This document shows positions 40,795 to 50,803 of a DNA stretch of 64,000 bases, piece after piece. The DNA comes from Paralithodes platypus (taxonomy: Eukaryota > Arthropoda > Malacostraca > Decapoda > Lithodidae). The stretch is from NCBI GenBank assembly GCA_032716605.1, contig CM064530.1, positions 4,079,825-4,143,824 on the forward strand, in the 5' to 3' direction. A program made the position numbers and the translations under genes. The notes under the pieces are model-generated. The model worked only from the letters and a program-made list of their open reading frames with translations. It was not told where the DNA came from and did not search any database. The number at the start of each line of letters is the position of its first letter. The first letter of the stretch is position 1.

Positions 40795-40978
40795 CATTTC
40801 TTCCAAAATTTCAGGCCCCAGGAAAATAATCGACACCTAAATAGCACGAAAGGTCTTATTATTGACAAGGAAATGGGCGGAAGGTCTTAAAATCGACAAA
40901 CTAATGGGACAAACATCTTACAATCTGAAAACTAATGGGGGAGAAAGGGATCTAGAAAACCGGCCCATTTCCCCTTAA
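40795..40978 (+). mobile_element. family B repeat, copy 5
   Basis: TTTCAGGCCCCAGGAAAATA, ATCGACACCTAAATAGCACG, AAAGGTCTTATTATTGACAA, CGACAAACTAATGGGACAAA, then GGCCCATTTCCCCTTAA at the right end. The TTAA at 40978 is shared with the start of the adjacent family C element. Confidence 0.8.
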
Positions 40979-41100
40979 CCCTTTCAAGACTCGATTACGC
41001 ATTTCTTTTCGGTTTTCTGGCCATTATTAGCCGATTATCTTCAGCTTAGGAAGGGTATATGGAAGTCAGAGGGTTAATCGATATATAGTTTACCCCTATA
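40976..41100 (+). mobile_element. family C palindromic MITE, copy 8, left half (split by LINE)
   Basis: TTAACCCTTTCAAGACTCGA, GGCCATTATTAGCCGATTAT, CTTCAGCTTAGGAAGGGTAT, AGAGGGTTAATCGATATATA, TTACCCCTATAA. It continues at 43366 after a 2.26 kb LINE-beta insertion. Confidence 0.82.
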
Positions 41101-43365
41101 ATTTTTTTTTTTTTTTTTTTTTTTTCTATGTGATTGAGGGAGGCAAAAGGCATAACTGCCTATAGCGAGTGCCTCCCCCATAGTTGAAAGAGTGACAGGG
41201 CCAAAATCAAGGGACGTTCGAGTCAAAATGCCTGGACACACGGAGTTTGAAGCAATTTAAGTCATAGGAAGAGGGAAAGACTGATTCTGGGAGAGAGTTC
41301 CAGAGCTCAGATGTTGAGTAGAAGAAAGTTTGAGAGTAACGTTTCACTCTTGGGTTGGAGAGTTGCACAGAGTAGGGGTGGGATTGAGTTGCAAGAAGAG
41401 TACGACGTGTAATACGTAAAGGAGGTGGTATGCACTGGGATAGCTCTGAGGAACACTGATTATTATAGTAGCGATAGAATAGCGAGAGAGATGCAACATT
41501 GCGGCGGAGAGAGAGAGATGGCAGAGAGTTGGTGAGTTGGGACGGGAGTTAATGATACGAAAGGCCTTCCTTTTCAACTTTGTCTAGAGAGAGGCGGTGT
41601 GAGAGGAACCTACCCCACACATTGTGAAACAGATACTCAATACTAAGGGCGCACTATGCCCCTGTACAGAGCAAAGAAGCTGTGCAGGGGACAAGAACCC
41701 CCTAAGGCGGTTGAGCACACCCAGCTTCTGGGAGGCTGCCTTAGCAAGACTGGGTAATATGGTCCTTCCAAATGGAGGCGAAGAAAAAAGAGGGACACCA
41801 AGAATATGGAGAGAAGATGAAGGGTGGATTTTTGTATGTTGAAAGGAATAAGGGATTAGTCCGCTGGGAGGATCCGCCGGGTAGATAGATGGAGAGAAGA
41901 ATTGGGTTTTGGAAGCATTAAAGTTAACAGGTTTTCTCTGCCCCAAATTGGAAAAATAGTATTTAGAATCACGAATTTAAGAAGTTCTATGGCTTCATTA
42001 GTTTGTCTTTGAGGGAGTGCTGGGCTGGGGCGTTTTGAAAAACTCATGGAGTAGTGTAAGGTGAGTCGTCTGCGTATGATATATGGATGGGGCAAATTAA
42101 GGTACAGTTAAGGAGATCATTTATAAAAACTTAGAAAGTAGAGAATAGGAGATAGGACAGAGCCCTGAGGAACACCGGAGGTTTATAGGGTGAGGAAAGG
42201 TGAACAATGGCCGTCCACAAACCGGCAGCTATGGAAAACAGGCCGGAAAGGAAAATTAGAGACAAAGGCCACAGATGGAGGGTAGATAGAAACCGAAGGA
42301 GGGTAGTTTAGAAATTAAAGGATTTATGCCAGACTCTATCGGAAGGCTTTCGATATGTCTAGTTGCAATAGACAAAGTCTCCACCGAAGTCACGAAAGCG
42401 AGGGATGACCAAGAGTTAGTAAGATATGACAAAGAACGATCACCAGTAAGAGCGACCCTTAAGGAAGCCATAATGGCGATCTGAGAGCCGATTATGAGAA
42501 GAGAAATGCGTTAAGAAAGTTGGAAGCAACAAGAATAGTTTCAAAAACTTTAGAAAAGGACAAGACGATAAGAGCAATTGGACGACCAAGGTTGGAGGGT
42601 TGAGACGCGGTCACCCTTCTTTGGGACAGGTTGAATGTGCAGCAAATACTTCAGATGGCATGAAGGGGAAGACGTTAGAGGGATAGACAGAGACGAAAGA
42701 GTTTGCCTAGCGCAGGGAGTCAGCAACGAAAGCACAGTTTTTGAGAAACAACAGGAGGAACAACCAGTCCGGACCGTAACACGCCTTATTAGTGTTAAGC
42801 CCAGATGAGGGTAGAAAGTATAACTTTAGAAGTTATTAGGATATTAGGCATAAGTAAGAGGAGAGGAGGGGCGGAGCGGAGAGGCGGGAGGAAGGAATAG
42901 CACCGGACATCATCCAAGGTGGAGTGTCTAGCAAAAGTTTGAGCGAAGTTTAGCTTTGTCAGAGGAAGAAGTGATGGTTGTGCCATCAGAGTGGGGAAAG
43001 GGGAGGAACCCCCCGAAAAGACGAGGGAAGAGAGAAATTGTGGAGAGGTTTTTGGCTAGGATGCCAGGAAAGCCGTGCGGACAGAGCTAGAGTTGGATAG
43101 TTCAGTGCATTTATTATTGATGAAAGAGTGTTTCGGCAAGTCGGAAGAACAGATTTGGACTTGATAGGGCAGAAGAAACCATATGAAGAATGACGGAGGT
43201 CTTGAGTTGTAAGGCGGTCCCCCTCCGGGTACCGTTTGAATGCTTCCTGCCTTATTGCGGGACAGCGAGCTAGAACAGGCCGCGTGAGTAAACCAAGAGT
43301 TTTTAGCATTACGTCATGAGAGGAAAGAGAATGCGCAATGTATGTGCTTCCCATGCCCAACAGAT
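41101..43365 (-). mobile_element. LINE-beta copy, longest in window (~2.26 kb), many frameshifts
   Basis: Minus strand with a poly(A) tail (T run at 41102-41126) and the 3' UTR GCCTCCCTCAATCACATAG seen in all LINE-beta tails. Going 5' on the minus strand the protein pieces are: C-terminal LCNLSLSAAMLHLSRYSIAT in a shifted frame, KLGVLNRLRGFLSPAQ (near 41700), VNFNASKTQF (near 41920), the RT palm ISKAFDRVWH region around 42330-42370 in shifted frame, VPKKGDR (near 42640) before RT motif A, and further N-terminal pieces up to 43360. No frame spans more than about 120 codons. Inserted inside a family C element. Confidence 0.85.
41584..41946 (-). pseudogene. LINE-beta RT C-terminal coding remnant
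   Basis: About 120 open codons homologous to the post-RT part of the 50.8 kb copy (VNFNASKTQF, LAKAASQKLGVLNRLRGFLSPAQ) with several internal compensated frameshifts (PSIYPADPPSGLIP instead of STRQDLPADYP). Inactive. Confidence 0.75.
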
Positions 43366-43450
43366 GCCAACAGATCCTTCATAAGCTGTATAAAATCGTC
43401 TAATGATAGCCAGAATAAACTCAAAATGCGTCACAATCTTCAAATGGTCA
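43366..43450 (+). mobile_element. family C palindromic MITE, copy 8, right half
   Basis: ACAGATCCTTCATAAGCTGT, ATAAAATCGTCTAATGATAG, CCAGAATAAACTCAAAATGC, GTCACAATCTTCAAATGGTC. This is the arm expected after 41100; together the halves make one ordinary ~210-bp element. Confidence 0.82.
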
Positions 43451-43589
43451 AAATCCACTATCTATTTTTCAACTCGTCTCGGCCAAAATATGATGTGATA
43501 ATGGATGTAAGTACAGTACAGTATGTAGGTTTGTTAGCTATTTGTGTGGCTTTGAACTTGATTTCTGCCGATTAAATGGATGGATTTGT

Positions 43590-43604
43590 ACGAAATTTGG
43601 TCAA

Positions 43605-43646
<42 letters not shown>

Positions 43647-43735
43647 GGTGATTGTGTGTTTATGAGATACGGATGAGTGTATGTAGTGTGTGTGCGAGAG
43701 AGAGAGAGAGAGAGTGTGTGTGTGTGTGTAAGATT
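43590..43735. repeat. (GT)n / (GA)n compound microsatellites
   Basis: GT then GA at 43604-43645, GA then GT at 43693-43727. Confidence 0.92.
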
Positions 43736-43782
43736 GAGTATGTGACAAAGAGTTTCGGGTGCAGCAGTGATCTCCCCGCTAG

Positions 43783-43807
43783 TGACGTCACAGTTCTGAT
43801 AGCCAAT
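43783..43807 (+). promoter_or_regulatory. consensus CRE plus CCAAT box (candidate only)
   Basis: TGACGTCA (43783-43790) is a perfect CREB/ATF palindrome, and CCAAT lies at 43803-43807. No gene is visible downstream; the next 100 bp is CCTCCTCC and then AT-rich. The pair could be chance. Confidence 0.2.
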
Positions 43808-43934
43808 AAGATTTTCAGATTTACCCCTCCACCTCCTCCTCCTCCTTCCAAAACACTCTTGCAAAATTTCGAGAGATTTATTTTTCGCTTGTTATTCTTA
43901 TCTGTTTCTTTACCTTTTGTACCTCGCAATTGAA

Positions 43935-44118
43935 CCTTTTTTTGAAGATACGATTACGCATTTATTTTCTGTTTTCTGGCTATTGTTCGACGATTTTATT
44001 GAGATTGGGAAGGGTATATGGAAGTCAGAGGTTTAGATGAGATAGTGTTTCCCCTTATCATTCCCCACAGATCCTTCCTAAGTTGTGTATAATCGTTTTA
44101 ATGATGGCCAGAATATAC
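43935..44118. mobile_element. family C palindromic MITE, copy 9
   Basis: TTTTCTGGCTATTGTTCGAC, GATTGGGAAGGGTATATGGA, CCCACAGATCCTTCCTAAGT, ATCGTTTTAATGATGGCCAG. It runs directly into a family B copy. Confidence 0.75.
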
Positions 44119-44338
44119 TGTCCCGACCGAAAACCGGTTCCTCCTATACAACAGGCTCGTTATCGCTCGCCAGGAGATAATCGACACCTAAATGTCACGA
44201 AATGTCTTAGTATTGGCATAGAAATGGGGTGAAATGTCTTAAAATCGCCAAACTAATGGGCGAACGTCTTCAAATCTCCAAACTAATGGGGCTAAACATG
44301 AGGGAGAAGGGGGTCCAGAAAAACGGTCTGCCTCTTAA
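44119..44338 (+). mobile_element. family B repeat, copy 6
   Basis: CCCGACCGAAAACCGGTTCC, AACAGGCTCGTTATCGCTCG, CCAGGAGATAATCGACACCT, AAATGTCACGAAATGTCTTA, GCCAAACTAATGGGCGAACG, GGCTAAACATGAGGGAGAAG, GGGGTCCAGAAAAACGG. The central ATTTTTC...GAAAAAT loop is missing. Confidence 0.83.
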
Positions 44339-44515
44339 GTGTGTGTGTGTGTGTGTGAGTTAAGAGCTACGATAAACCGTGTGGGCCGCCCTGGGAGAGA
44401 GAGAGAGAGAGCGAGAAGAGAGAGAGAGGGGGGGGGGGGGGGATGGGGGTAGGGAGAGGGAGGGGTGAGAGGAGGGAAGGTGGGGGGGGGGGGGGGTGAG
44501 AGAGAGAGGAGGCGA
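44338..44515. repeat. (GT)n, (GA)n and G-rich runs
   Basis: GT at 44340-44358, GA at 44395-44425, G12 near 44431, GGGGTAGGGAGAGGGAGGGG and G14 near 44484. Several closely spaced G runs on the plus strand could form G-quadruplexes. Confidence 0.88.
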
Positions 44516-44569
44516 CATCCATTAAATCTTACTTCCTTACCTTCTGTTTTCTTCTTTGCTCTTGCTTTC

Positions 44570-44653
44570 TTTCTTGTGTGTGTGTTTGTGTAGGTGTGTG
44601 TGTGTGTGTGTGTGTGGATGGTGTGTTCCTTGTGTGAAGTGGTTCGTGTGTCG

Positions 44654-44689
<36 letters not shown>

Positions 44690-44690
44690 C
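44570..44690. repeat. (GT)n-rich region
   Basis: GT runs with GTGTGTAGGTGT and GGATGGTGTG interruptions. Val-Cys frames are artefacts. Confidence 0.92.
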
Positions 44691-44774
44691 CCACTGTTCC
44701 TGCCACCACAGTGTGAGTCTGTATGTATATTTGGCTCTCTCTCAGTTTATCATAACTCCGTCATCGCATCTGTA

Positions 44775-44945
44775 TATCTCGTTATCTATCTATCTATATG
44801 TCTGTCTATCTATCTATATCTATCTATCTATATCCGTGTTGTATGGCTGTTTGTGTGTCTGTCTATATATGAATCTACCTATCTATCTGTCTATTTATCT
44901 ATCTAACTTATCTATCTAACTTATCTATCTACTTACCCCTCTATC
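44775..44945. repeat. (ATCT)n compound microsatellite
   Basis: ATCT runs with GTCT variants; CTAACTTATCTATCTAACTT duplication near 44905. Confidence 0.9.
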
Positions 44946-45123
44946 TGTTCTCTGCCTGTCTGTTTTTCCTCCCTTTTTTCCACAGAGCAGTCGGGAACTC
45001 CATTATGCAAATCCCAAACTAGCAACACCGAGCTCTTCGTCACGTCAGATAGCGCAGTATCCCCCCCCTCCCTATTATTATTATGACTACCGTTTTCTGT
45101 TATTGTTATTATTAATTTCTATT

Positions 45124-45475
45124 GAGGGGAGTCACCGGCTTTTTTTTTTTAGTTTTCTCTCCTTTTCTCTCTTTCCCTGGATTGTATCCATTCGGCCCCA
45201 TTCAGCCAACTGTTTTAAGACGTTTATCCCCATCCAGGTATCGATTTCTTTCTGGCGAGCGATAGCGAGCCAGCATTGTATGGAAGAATCCGGCTTCGCC
45301 GGAGAAATTTTTCTATCGAAAAATTTATAAATTTAGCTTGCTGTCAAAACGAAAATATATATATGCTGGCTCGCTACCGCTCGCCAGGAAAATATTGACA
45401 CCTGGATGGGGGTAAACTTCTTTAAACAGTAGGCTGAATGGGGCCGAATGGATAAAGAGAGGAGAGAGAGAAGTA
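45124..45475. mobile_element. family A foldback element, copy 2
   Basis: GGGGAGTCACCGGCTTTTTT, TTGTATCCATTCGGCCCCAT, TCAGCCAACTGTTTTAAGAC, CTGGCGAGCGATAGCGAGCC, the central GGCTTCGCCGGAGAAATTTT and TCTATCGAAAAATTT, then GGCTCGCTACCGCTCGCCAG, GACACCTGGATGGGGGTAAA, AACAGTAGGCTGAATGGGGC. The asymmetric loop is in the opposite orientation to copies 1 and 3. The right TTAA end is not obvious. Confidence 0.88.
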
Positions 45476-46089
45476 AGGTTAATCTTTATCTTCGAAAGTT
45501 AATGTATTTAGTTTAAGGAAACCGTAGTTTAGTTATAAAGGGATAGGAAAAGAAAGGCATGAGGGTTATAAACACGCTTAACCTTCCCTTCTAAGGAGGA
45601 AGGGTTTACGAGTGTAAAATGTTTTATGAATGAGGAAGGAAATGAGGTGGTTGGGGAAAACAAGACTATACCCTGTTTATTTTCATCTGGCGGTAAATTA
45701 ACATGTCTTTACCTTAATTACTCCGCTATTACGAAGATTTTGAAGCGAAATATGTTGTTAATTTTGAAACCTCGTAGTTATAGGAGGCGGAGACATAGTA
45801 GCTCCATATATTGTCATTGTGTATCCAGAAATCAGCTGCTAAGGTATTCAATTTGCCGTCAGCTGGAGTATAACAGACTATAGAAAACACACTCATTTAG
45901 ACCTCTCTTCAAATTCAGGGATTTATTTATGTAGTCTGTTTTATGTATTAGAAGAGAAATGTGATATACGGGAAGATGGAAAAATAAAATGGGTAACTTC
46001 ATGTATCTCTCTCTTCAAACTTAGTTAGGGATTTATATTTGTAGTCTACTTTATGTATGAGTGGGGAAATGGGACCTACCAAAGTGTGT

Positions 46090-46115
46090 GTGTGTGTGTG
46101 GGGGGGGGGGGGGGA
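46090..46115. repeat. (GT)n followed by G15
   Basis: GTGTGTGTGTGTGTG then a G homopolymer. Confidence 0.9.
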
Positions 46116-46510
46116 CAGTATGATGTTAAAGTCAGTTACCTCTCCCCTCAAGGGTGAGGATTTATTCATGTAAAGTGTTTTACTTATAAGCAGGGAAATG
46201 GAGTCTGGAGAAAAAGAAAAGTGAGGAAAAATATGGTAACTGACTCTATTACCTTTTTGGCCTCAAGGGTAAAAGTATTTTCGTCTTTTATATATGAAAA
46301 TAGAAACAAAATATCTGGGGATGAAGGGATAGCGATAGAATGACAATAGGATAACAAATTCACTTTCCTTTCGCCTCGCAAGGGTATAACGATATCCTTA
46401 GTTAATCTCTGTTTTGAATGAGGAGGGAAATACAATCTAGGGAAAGTAATGACGCACAGTAAACAATTAAGCAAACAAAAAAGAAGATAAACTCATTAAT
46501 ATCTCTTTTA

Positions 46511-46580
46511 AAGCTTAATCCCTTCACCACCATTACGTAATGGCCATTCTATTCTGGTTACCATTAGACGATTAGACGAT
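46511..46580 (+). mobile_element. family C palindromic MITE, left-end scrap
   Basis: CTTAATCCCTTCACCACCAT, TTCTATTCTGGTTACCATTA, GACGATTAGACGATTTGATG. Right half absent. Confidence 0.5.
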
Positions 46581-46942
46581 TTGATGGTGTAATGGTTATA
46601 GTTGGAGAGAGATATCCTGACCAGAATGCGAACCCACTCACTCCAGGTATATTTGGGAGAGTCGGGCACCGTAATATAAACGATATATTTTTAATCTAAT
46701 GGATGGGAAGATAAGTGAGATCTATGGGGAAATGAACAAAAACAAACAAACAAGGAGATTACAAATTTACTCCTCAAGGTTAAGGATTTATTTATGTAGT
46801 GTGCTTTACTTATGAGCAGGGAAATGGAATCCAGAATAATAGAGAAACATAAATCATGCATCTAATCAACTCAGTTACCACTCTTGTCATTGGTAGACAC
46901 ATATATATATTTAATCTTAGTAATATAAGAGGAGGGAAATTA

Positions 46943-46943
46943 A

Positions 46944-47029
<86 letters not shown>

Positions 47030-47030
47030 C
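46943..47030. repeat. long perfect (GT)n
   Basis: About 42 GT units without interruption. Confidence 0.97.
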
Positions 47031-47087
47031 TATACTAATGTAGTCTCAACATTCAACACTATTCCCCCTATACATACATAAATGAAC

Positions 47088-47088
<1 letters not shown>

Positions 47089-47153
<65 letters not shown>
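47089..47153. repeat. long perfect (GA)n
   Basis: About 32 GA units. Confidence 0.97.
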
Positions 47154-47156
<3 letters not shown>

Positions 47157-47196
47157 TGTTGGTTTAGGACTGTCATACCATCTATTTCCAATGAAC

Positions 47197-47265
47197 CCTT
47201 CAGTACGATGACATCTTTATTTTATACTGGTTATACATTTAGATGATATTGTTCTATACAAGAGA
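47197..47265 (+). mobile_element. family C left-end fragment
   Basis: GAACCCTTCAGTACGATGAC, TTTATTTTATACTGGTTATA, CATTTAGATGATATTGTTCT parallels the left arm of the 58.68 kb element. Confidence 0.5.
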
Positions 47266-47284
47266 AGTCGATCGAACACAAACT

Positions 47285-48050
<766 letters not shown>

Positions 48051-48159
48051 GCATGATGGAATTCGCCTCCGGAAATATTCGAGCCGGACATTTTTCAGTA
48101 AATTGGGAAGTTGTTTTCGCCGAGTTACATCTCTAATTTATTTACCTGAATCACGGAAG

Positions 48160-48262
48160 AGGAGAGAGAGAGAGAGAGAGAGAGAGGGGGAGGGAGAGAG
48201 AGGAAGACGTGTTTGTGATTGAGCAAGAGAGAGAGAGAGAGAGAGAGGAAGACGTGGTTGTG

Positions 48263-48300
<38 letters not shown>
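48160..48300. repeat. (GA)n with 47-bp tandem repeat
   Basis: GA runs separated by AGGAAGACGTGTTTGTGATT then GAG, present twice (48199 and 48247). Confidence 0.9.
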
Positions 48301-48302
<2 letters not shown>

Positions 48303-48377
48303 TTCTCTTTATTTATTAACCTTTATATACCACCCCACAGAGGGGCTGCGGCAGACAATAATATATTTCGATACAAC
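48301..48377. other. spacer
   Basis: Nothing recognised. Confidence 0.4.
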
Positions 48378-48830
48378 CATTGTTCTCCCTCATGCTTAGC
48401 CCCATTAGTTTTAAAATATTAAGGCGGGGGGCTAGGAATCCTCCTCCCCTTGTATAATTCACCTACTCGACGAGACAGAGAAACGGGCTAGGGAAGTCGA
48501 GAGTGATCCCGGACCCTGGGAATAGGACATATAAATGTTTTTATCTGTTCGGGCTCTGTCCCGTCTCGGCCACCCCCAGCAATGTGCCTGAATATATGCA
48601 TGCATGCAAAACGTTCGCCCCATTAGTTTGGCGATTTAAAGACCTTTTGCCTCATGTGTTGGTCAATTCTTAAACCTTTCGTGCCATTTAGGTGTCAATT
48701 GTTTCCTGTAATTTAGAATGAACGGCCGAACATTTTTCGATCGAAAAAGTACACATTTTCTGGAAAGGGGGTCTTGGGGTTGTTTTTTAAAGCTTGATTG
48801 AGGCCTAGGGAGTAAACAAATAAGATACTA
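48378..48830 (-). mobile_element. family B repeat, copy 7, interrupted by family F
   Basis: Reverse orientation: TTCTCCCTCATGCTTAGCCC, ATTAGTTTTAAAATATTAAG, then a break at about 48425. It resumes at 48608 with ACGTTCGCCCCATTAGTTTG, CCTTTCGTGCCATTTAGGTG, TCAATTGTTTCCTG, ACATTTTTCGATCGAAAAAG and GGGGGTCTTGGGGTTG. The two parts are contiguous in other family B copies. Confidence 0.85.
48426..48607 (+). mobile_element. family F interspersed repeat, copy 1 (inside family B)
   Basis: GGGGGGCTAGGAATCCTCCT, CCCCTTGTATAATTCACCTA, GATCCCGGACCCTGGGAATA, CTCTGTCCCGTCTCGGCCAC, CAGCAATGTGCCTGAATA, tail GCATGCATGC. A second copy lies at 58.27 kb. A 3' microsatellite tail fits a retroposed element; class unknown. 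Confidence 0.75.
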
Positions 48831-49052
48831 TATATAAAAATAATTAAAAACCACCTCCCTTAAGTGGTAATAATGCTAGAGTTTTTAATTACAGCTAGGC
48901 CATATAACATGTTAGAACTGAAGCTGCATTACCCAGTTTTGTGTTAATGAACATATACTCACATTTACGGTGCAGCCTGTGTATGTGTGTTTGTTTGCTT
49001 GCTTGTTTGTGTGTTCTTATGTGTATGTGTATCTAATTATGTGTGTGTGTTT

Positions 49053-49055
<3 letters not shown>
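48831..49055. other. AT-rich spacer
   Basis: Ends in TGTGTGTTTGTTTGCTTGCT low complexity; nothing recognised. Confidence 0.4.

Positions 49056-49106
<51 letters not shown>
49056..49106. repeat. (GA)n microsatellite
   Basis: About 24 GA units; a smaller one at 49111-49126. Confidence 0.95.
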
Positions 49107-49107
<1 letters not shown>

Positions 49108-49126
49108 TGCATGAGAGAGAGAGAGA

Positions 49127-49336
49127 GTACAAAGGAAATCAAGCAACAACAGGTCTAGTGACCCTTCTAGGCTGCTTGTCCTCCAAACCACTGAGGATCA
49201 AGTGTCCAAACAGTGGTTTAGAGTGGGTAAGGGAACATTGGAAAGGGAACTACTGCCCTGGAACTAATGTCCGTGGCAGGACTAGGAAGTTAGTAGGGGA
49301 CATATGGGTTAGTAACTGAGGGGAGGATAAAAAGAG
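49127..49336 (-). mobile_element. CR1-like type I 3' end, minus copy of an inverted pair
   Basis: ACAAAGGAAATCAAGCAACA, GACCCTTCTAGGCTGCTTGT, CACTGAGGATCAAGTGTCCA, AGAGTGGGTAAGGGAACATT, GGAACTACTGCCCTGGAACT, GTTAGTAGGGGACATATGGG, ACTGAGGGGAGGATAAA. It is a 3' UTR only, so the open frame here is not coding. Confidence 0.85.
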
Positions 49337-49470
49337 AAGAGAGAGTGTGAGTGTGAGTGTGAGTGAGTGTGTGTGTGTGAATGTGTGTGTGTGTGTGTGA
49401 GTGAGTGAGTGAGTGAGTGAGTGAGTGAGTGAGTGAGTGTGTGCGCGTGCGTGCGTGCGTGCGTGTGTGT
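49337..49470. repeat. GT / GAGT / GCGT compound microsatellite (loop of the inverted pair)
   Basis: GTGAGTGTGAGTGAGTG, a (GAGT) run at 49399-49440, GTGCGTGCGTGCGTGCG at 49447-49462. Confidence 0.92.
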
Positions 49471-49795
49471 GACTGCATCACCGTTGATTCATTTAAACTC
49501 CGCCTAGACAAATATCTCGCATCAAACCCGCGACTGACTGCGTTTGTAAATTAATAACTTTATTTTATCCCCCCCTCAGTTACTAACCCATCTGTCCCCT
49601 ACTAACTTCCTAATCCTGCCACGGACATTAGTTCCAGGGCAGTAATTCCCTTTCCAATGTTTCCTTACCCACTCTAAACCACTGTTTGGACACTTGATCC
49701 TCAGTGTTTTGGAGGGCAAGCAACCTAGAAGAGTCACTAGATCTGTTGTTGCTTAATTTCCTTTGTACTCCTTTGTACTCCTTTGTGTGTGAAGA
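49471..49795 (+). mobile_element. CR1-like type I 3' end, plus copy of an inverted pair
   Basis: Starts in coding sequence (TVDSFKLRLDKYLASNPRLTAF then a stop, 49480-49552), then the UTR CCCCTCAGTTACTAACCCAT, GGCAGTAATTCCCTTTCCAA, TGGACACTTGATCCTCAGTG, ending CTTTGTACTCCTTTGTACTC then CTTTGT. The overlap with the minus copy is about 205 bp of inverted sequence. Confidence 0.87.
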
Positions 49796-49921
49796 AGAGA
49801 GAGCGAGAGGTAGTTTTAATTACTAAGTGACTAAATCGTTATTACCATTTAATGTGCCCTAACTACCTGTGGAATATGAGACAAGGTTTTTATATGTGTG
49901 GTGATGCTATTAATGTTTACT

Positions 49922-50008
49922 GTATGTTGTTGAATATGTTGGTTATGTTTATGTTGTTGAATATGTTGGTTATGTTTATGTTGTTGAATATGTTGGTTAT
50001 GTTTATGT
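49922..50008. repeat. 27-bp tandem repeat, 3 perfect copies
   Basis: TTGTTGAATATGTTGGTTAT then GTTTATG three times. In frame it would read LLNMLVMFM, but no gene surrounds it. Confidence 0.9.
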
Positions 50009-50099
50009 GGAAGTTTAATGATTATGTGTTGTTGTTGTTGTTTTGTTATTGCTTTTGTTGATGTTGGTTATTTCAAGAGGTATTGGTAGTAGAGAAAGC

Positions 50100-50803
50100 C
50101 CTAAGTACTGGGGAATAGTAGGAGAAGTAGAGTAATTATATAGGAAAACAGGTACTTTGAGGTAAGAAGGATATCAGACAGGGTGTGATGTCCCCGTGGT
50201 TGTTTTCTGTATATATGGATGGAGTCATGAAAGATATACAAGGAAGAGCAGTGGATGTTGGTGTATCGCTGATAAGGGAGGGACATGAGTGGAAGCTGCC
50301 TGTACTGCTGTTTGCTGATGATACAGTTGTGATGAGCGATAATGAATGGGAGTTGCAGGGTCTGGTAAATGTGTTTGGAACAGTGTGCGAAAAACGGAAT
50401 CTGAAGGTAAATGCGGGGAAGAGCAAGGTTATGGTCTTCGAAAGGGGTGAAGCCACAGAGTTTGAGGTGCAGTTGAACGGTCAGGCTATGGAGATTGTCA
50501 GCTCATTTAAGTATCTGGGCAGTGTGTTGAGTAAAGATGGGACTATGGATGAAGAAGTGTGGGAGAGGGTGCAACAGAGGAAGGGGGTTGTAGGAACACT
50601 GAAAGCAGTAACAAGAAATAGGGTGGTCGGTATGGAAGTGAAGAAGTCCTTGCATGACAGTGTGGTAATCCCGACACTGACTTACGGAAGCGAAGCATGG
50701 ATGTTTGAGAAGAGACTCAGACCAAGATTGAGAGGGGTGGAAATGAGTTACTTAAGAAGTGCGTGCAGAGTTACATGGAGGGATAGACAGACGAATGAGG
50801 AAG
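50100..50803 (+). mobile_element. LINE-alpha, RT and C-terminal region, left part (split by LINE-beta)
   Basis: RT remnant of a non-LTR element distinct from CR1-like and LINE-beta. Reads QTGCDVP (frameshift of RQGCVMSP), MSPWLFSVYMDGVMKD, the catalytic FADD box in LLFADDTVVMSDNEWELQGL, LKVNAGKSKVMVFER, YLGSVLSKDGTMDEEV, KGVVGTLKAVTRNRVVGMEV, TLTYGSEAW, VEMSYLRSACRVTWRDRQ. It is 5'-truncated before RT motif A. It breaks at about 50803 and resumes at 52049. One frameshift near 50180 precedes a 200-codon open stretch. Confidence 0.88.
50185..50801 (+). pseudogene. LINE-alpha RT coding remnant
   Basis: About 205 open codons from MSPWLF to TNEEV. It holds RT motif C (FADD) and the thumb/C-terminal domain, but motif A and B are lost or frameshifted and the C-terminus is displaced to 52.05 kb by an insertion. 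The last ~14 codons of the open frame, beyond 50803, belong to the inserted element. Confidence 0.82.

Larger units (their letters stand above)
45580..46960. repeat. ancient ~105-130 bp tandem satellite, about 8-9 decayed copies
   Basis: A recurring phrase of CCTCAAGGGTGAGGATTTAT, GTAAAGTGTTTTACTTAT and GAGCAGGGAAATGGAGTCT appears in diverged form near 45586, 45903, 46008, 46138, 46255, 46370, 46767 and 46885. An insertion carrying family C sequence (46511-46580) breaks the array. Divergence is high, so it is old. Confidence 0.6.

Noticed and set aside
46570..46645. tRNA-like A-box phrase TGGTGTAATGGTTATAGTTG
   Set aside because: No B box at the right distance and no cloverleaf can be drawn.
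49107..49319. 70-codon plus frame and the similar minus frame at 54623-54817 (shared peptide TLLGCLSSK...NSGLEWVREHWKGNYCPG)
   Set aside because: Conserved between copies only because both are antisense reads of the same CR1-like 3' UTR, downstream of the LINE stop codon.
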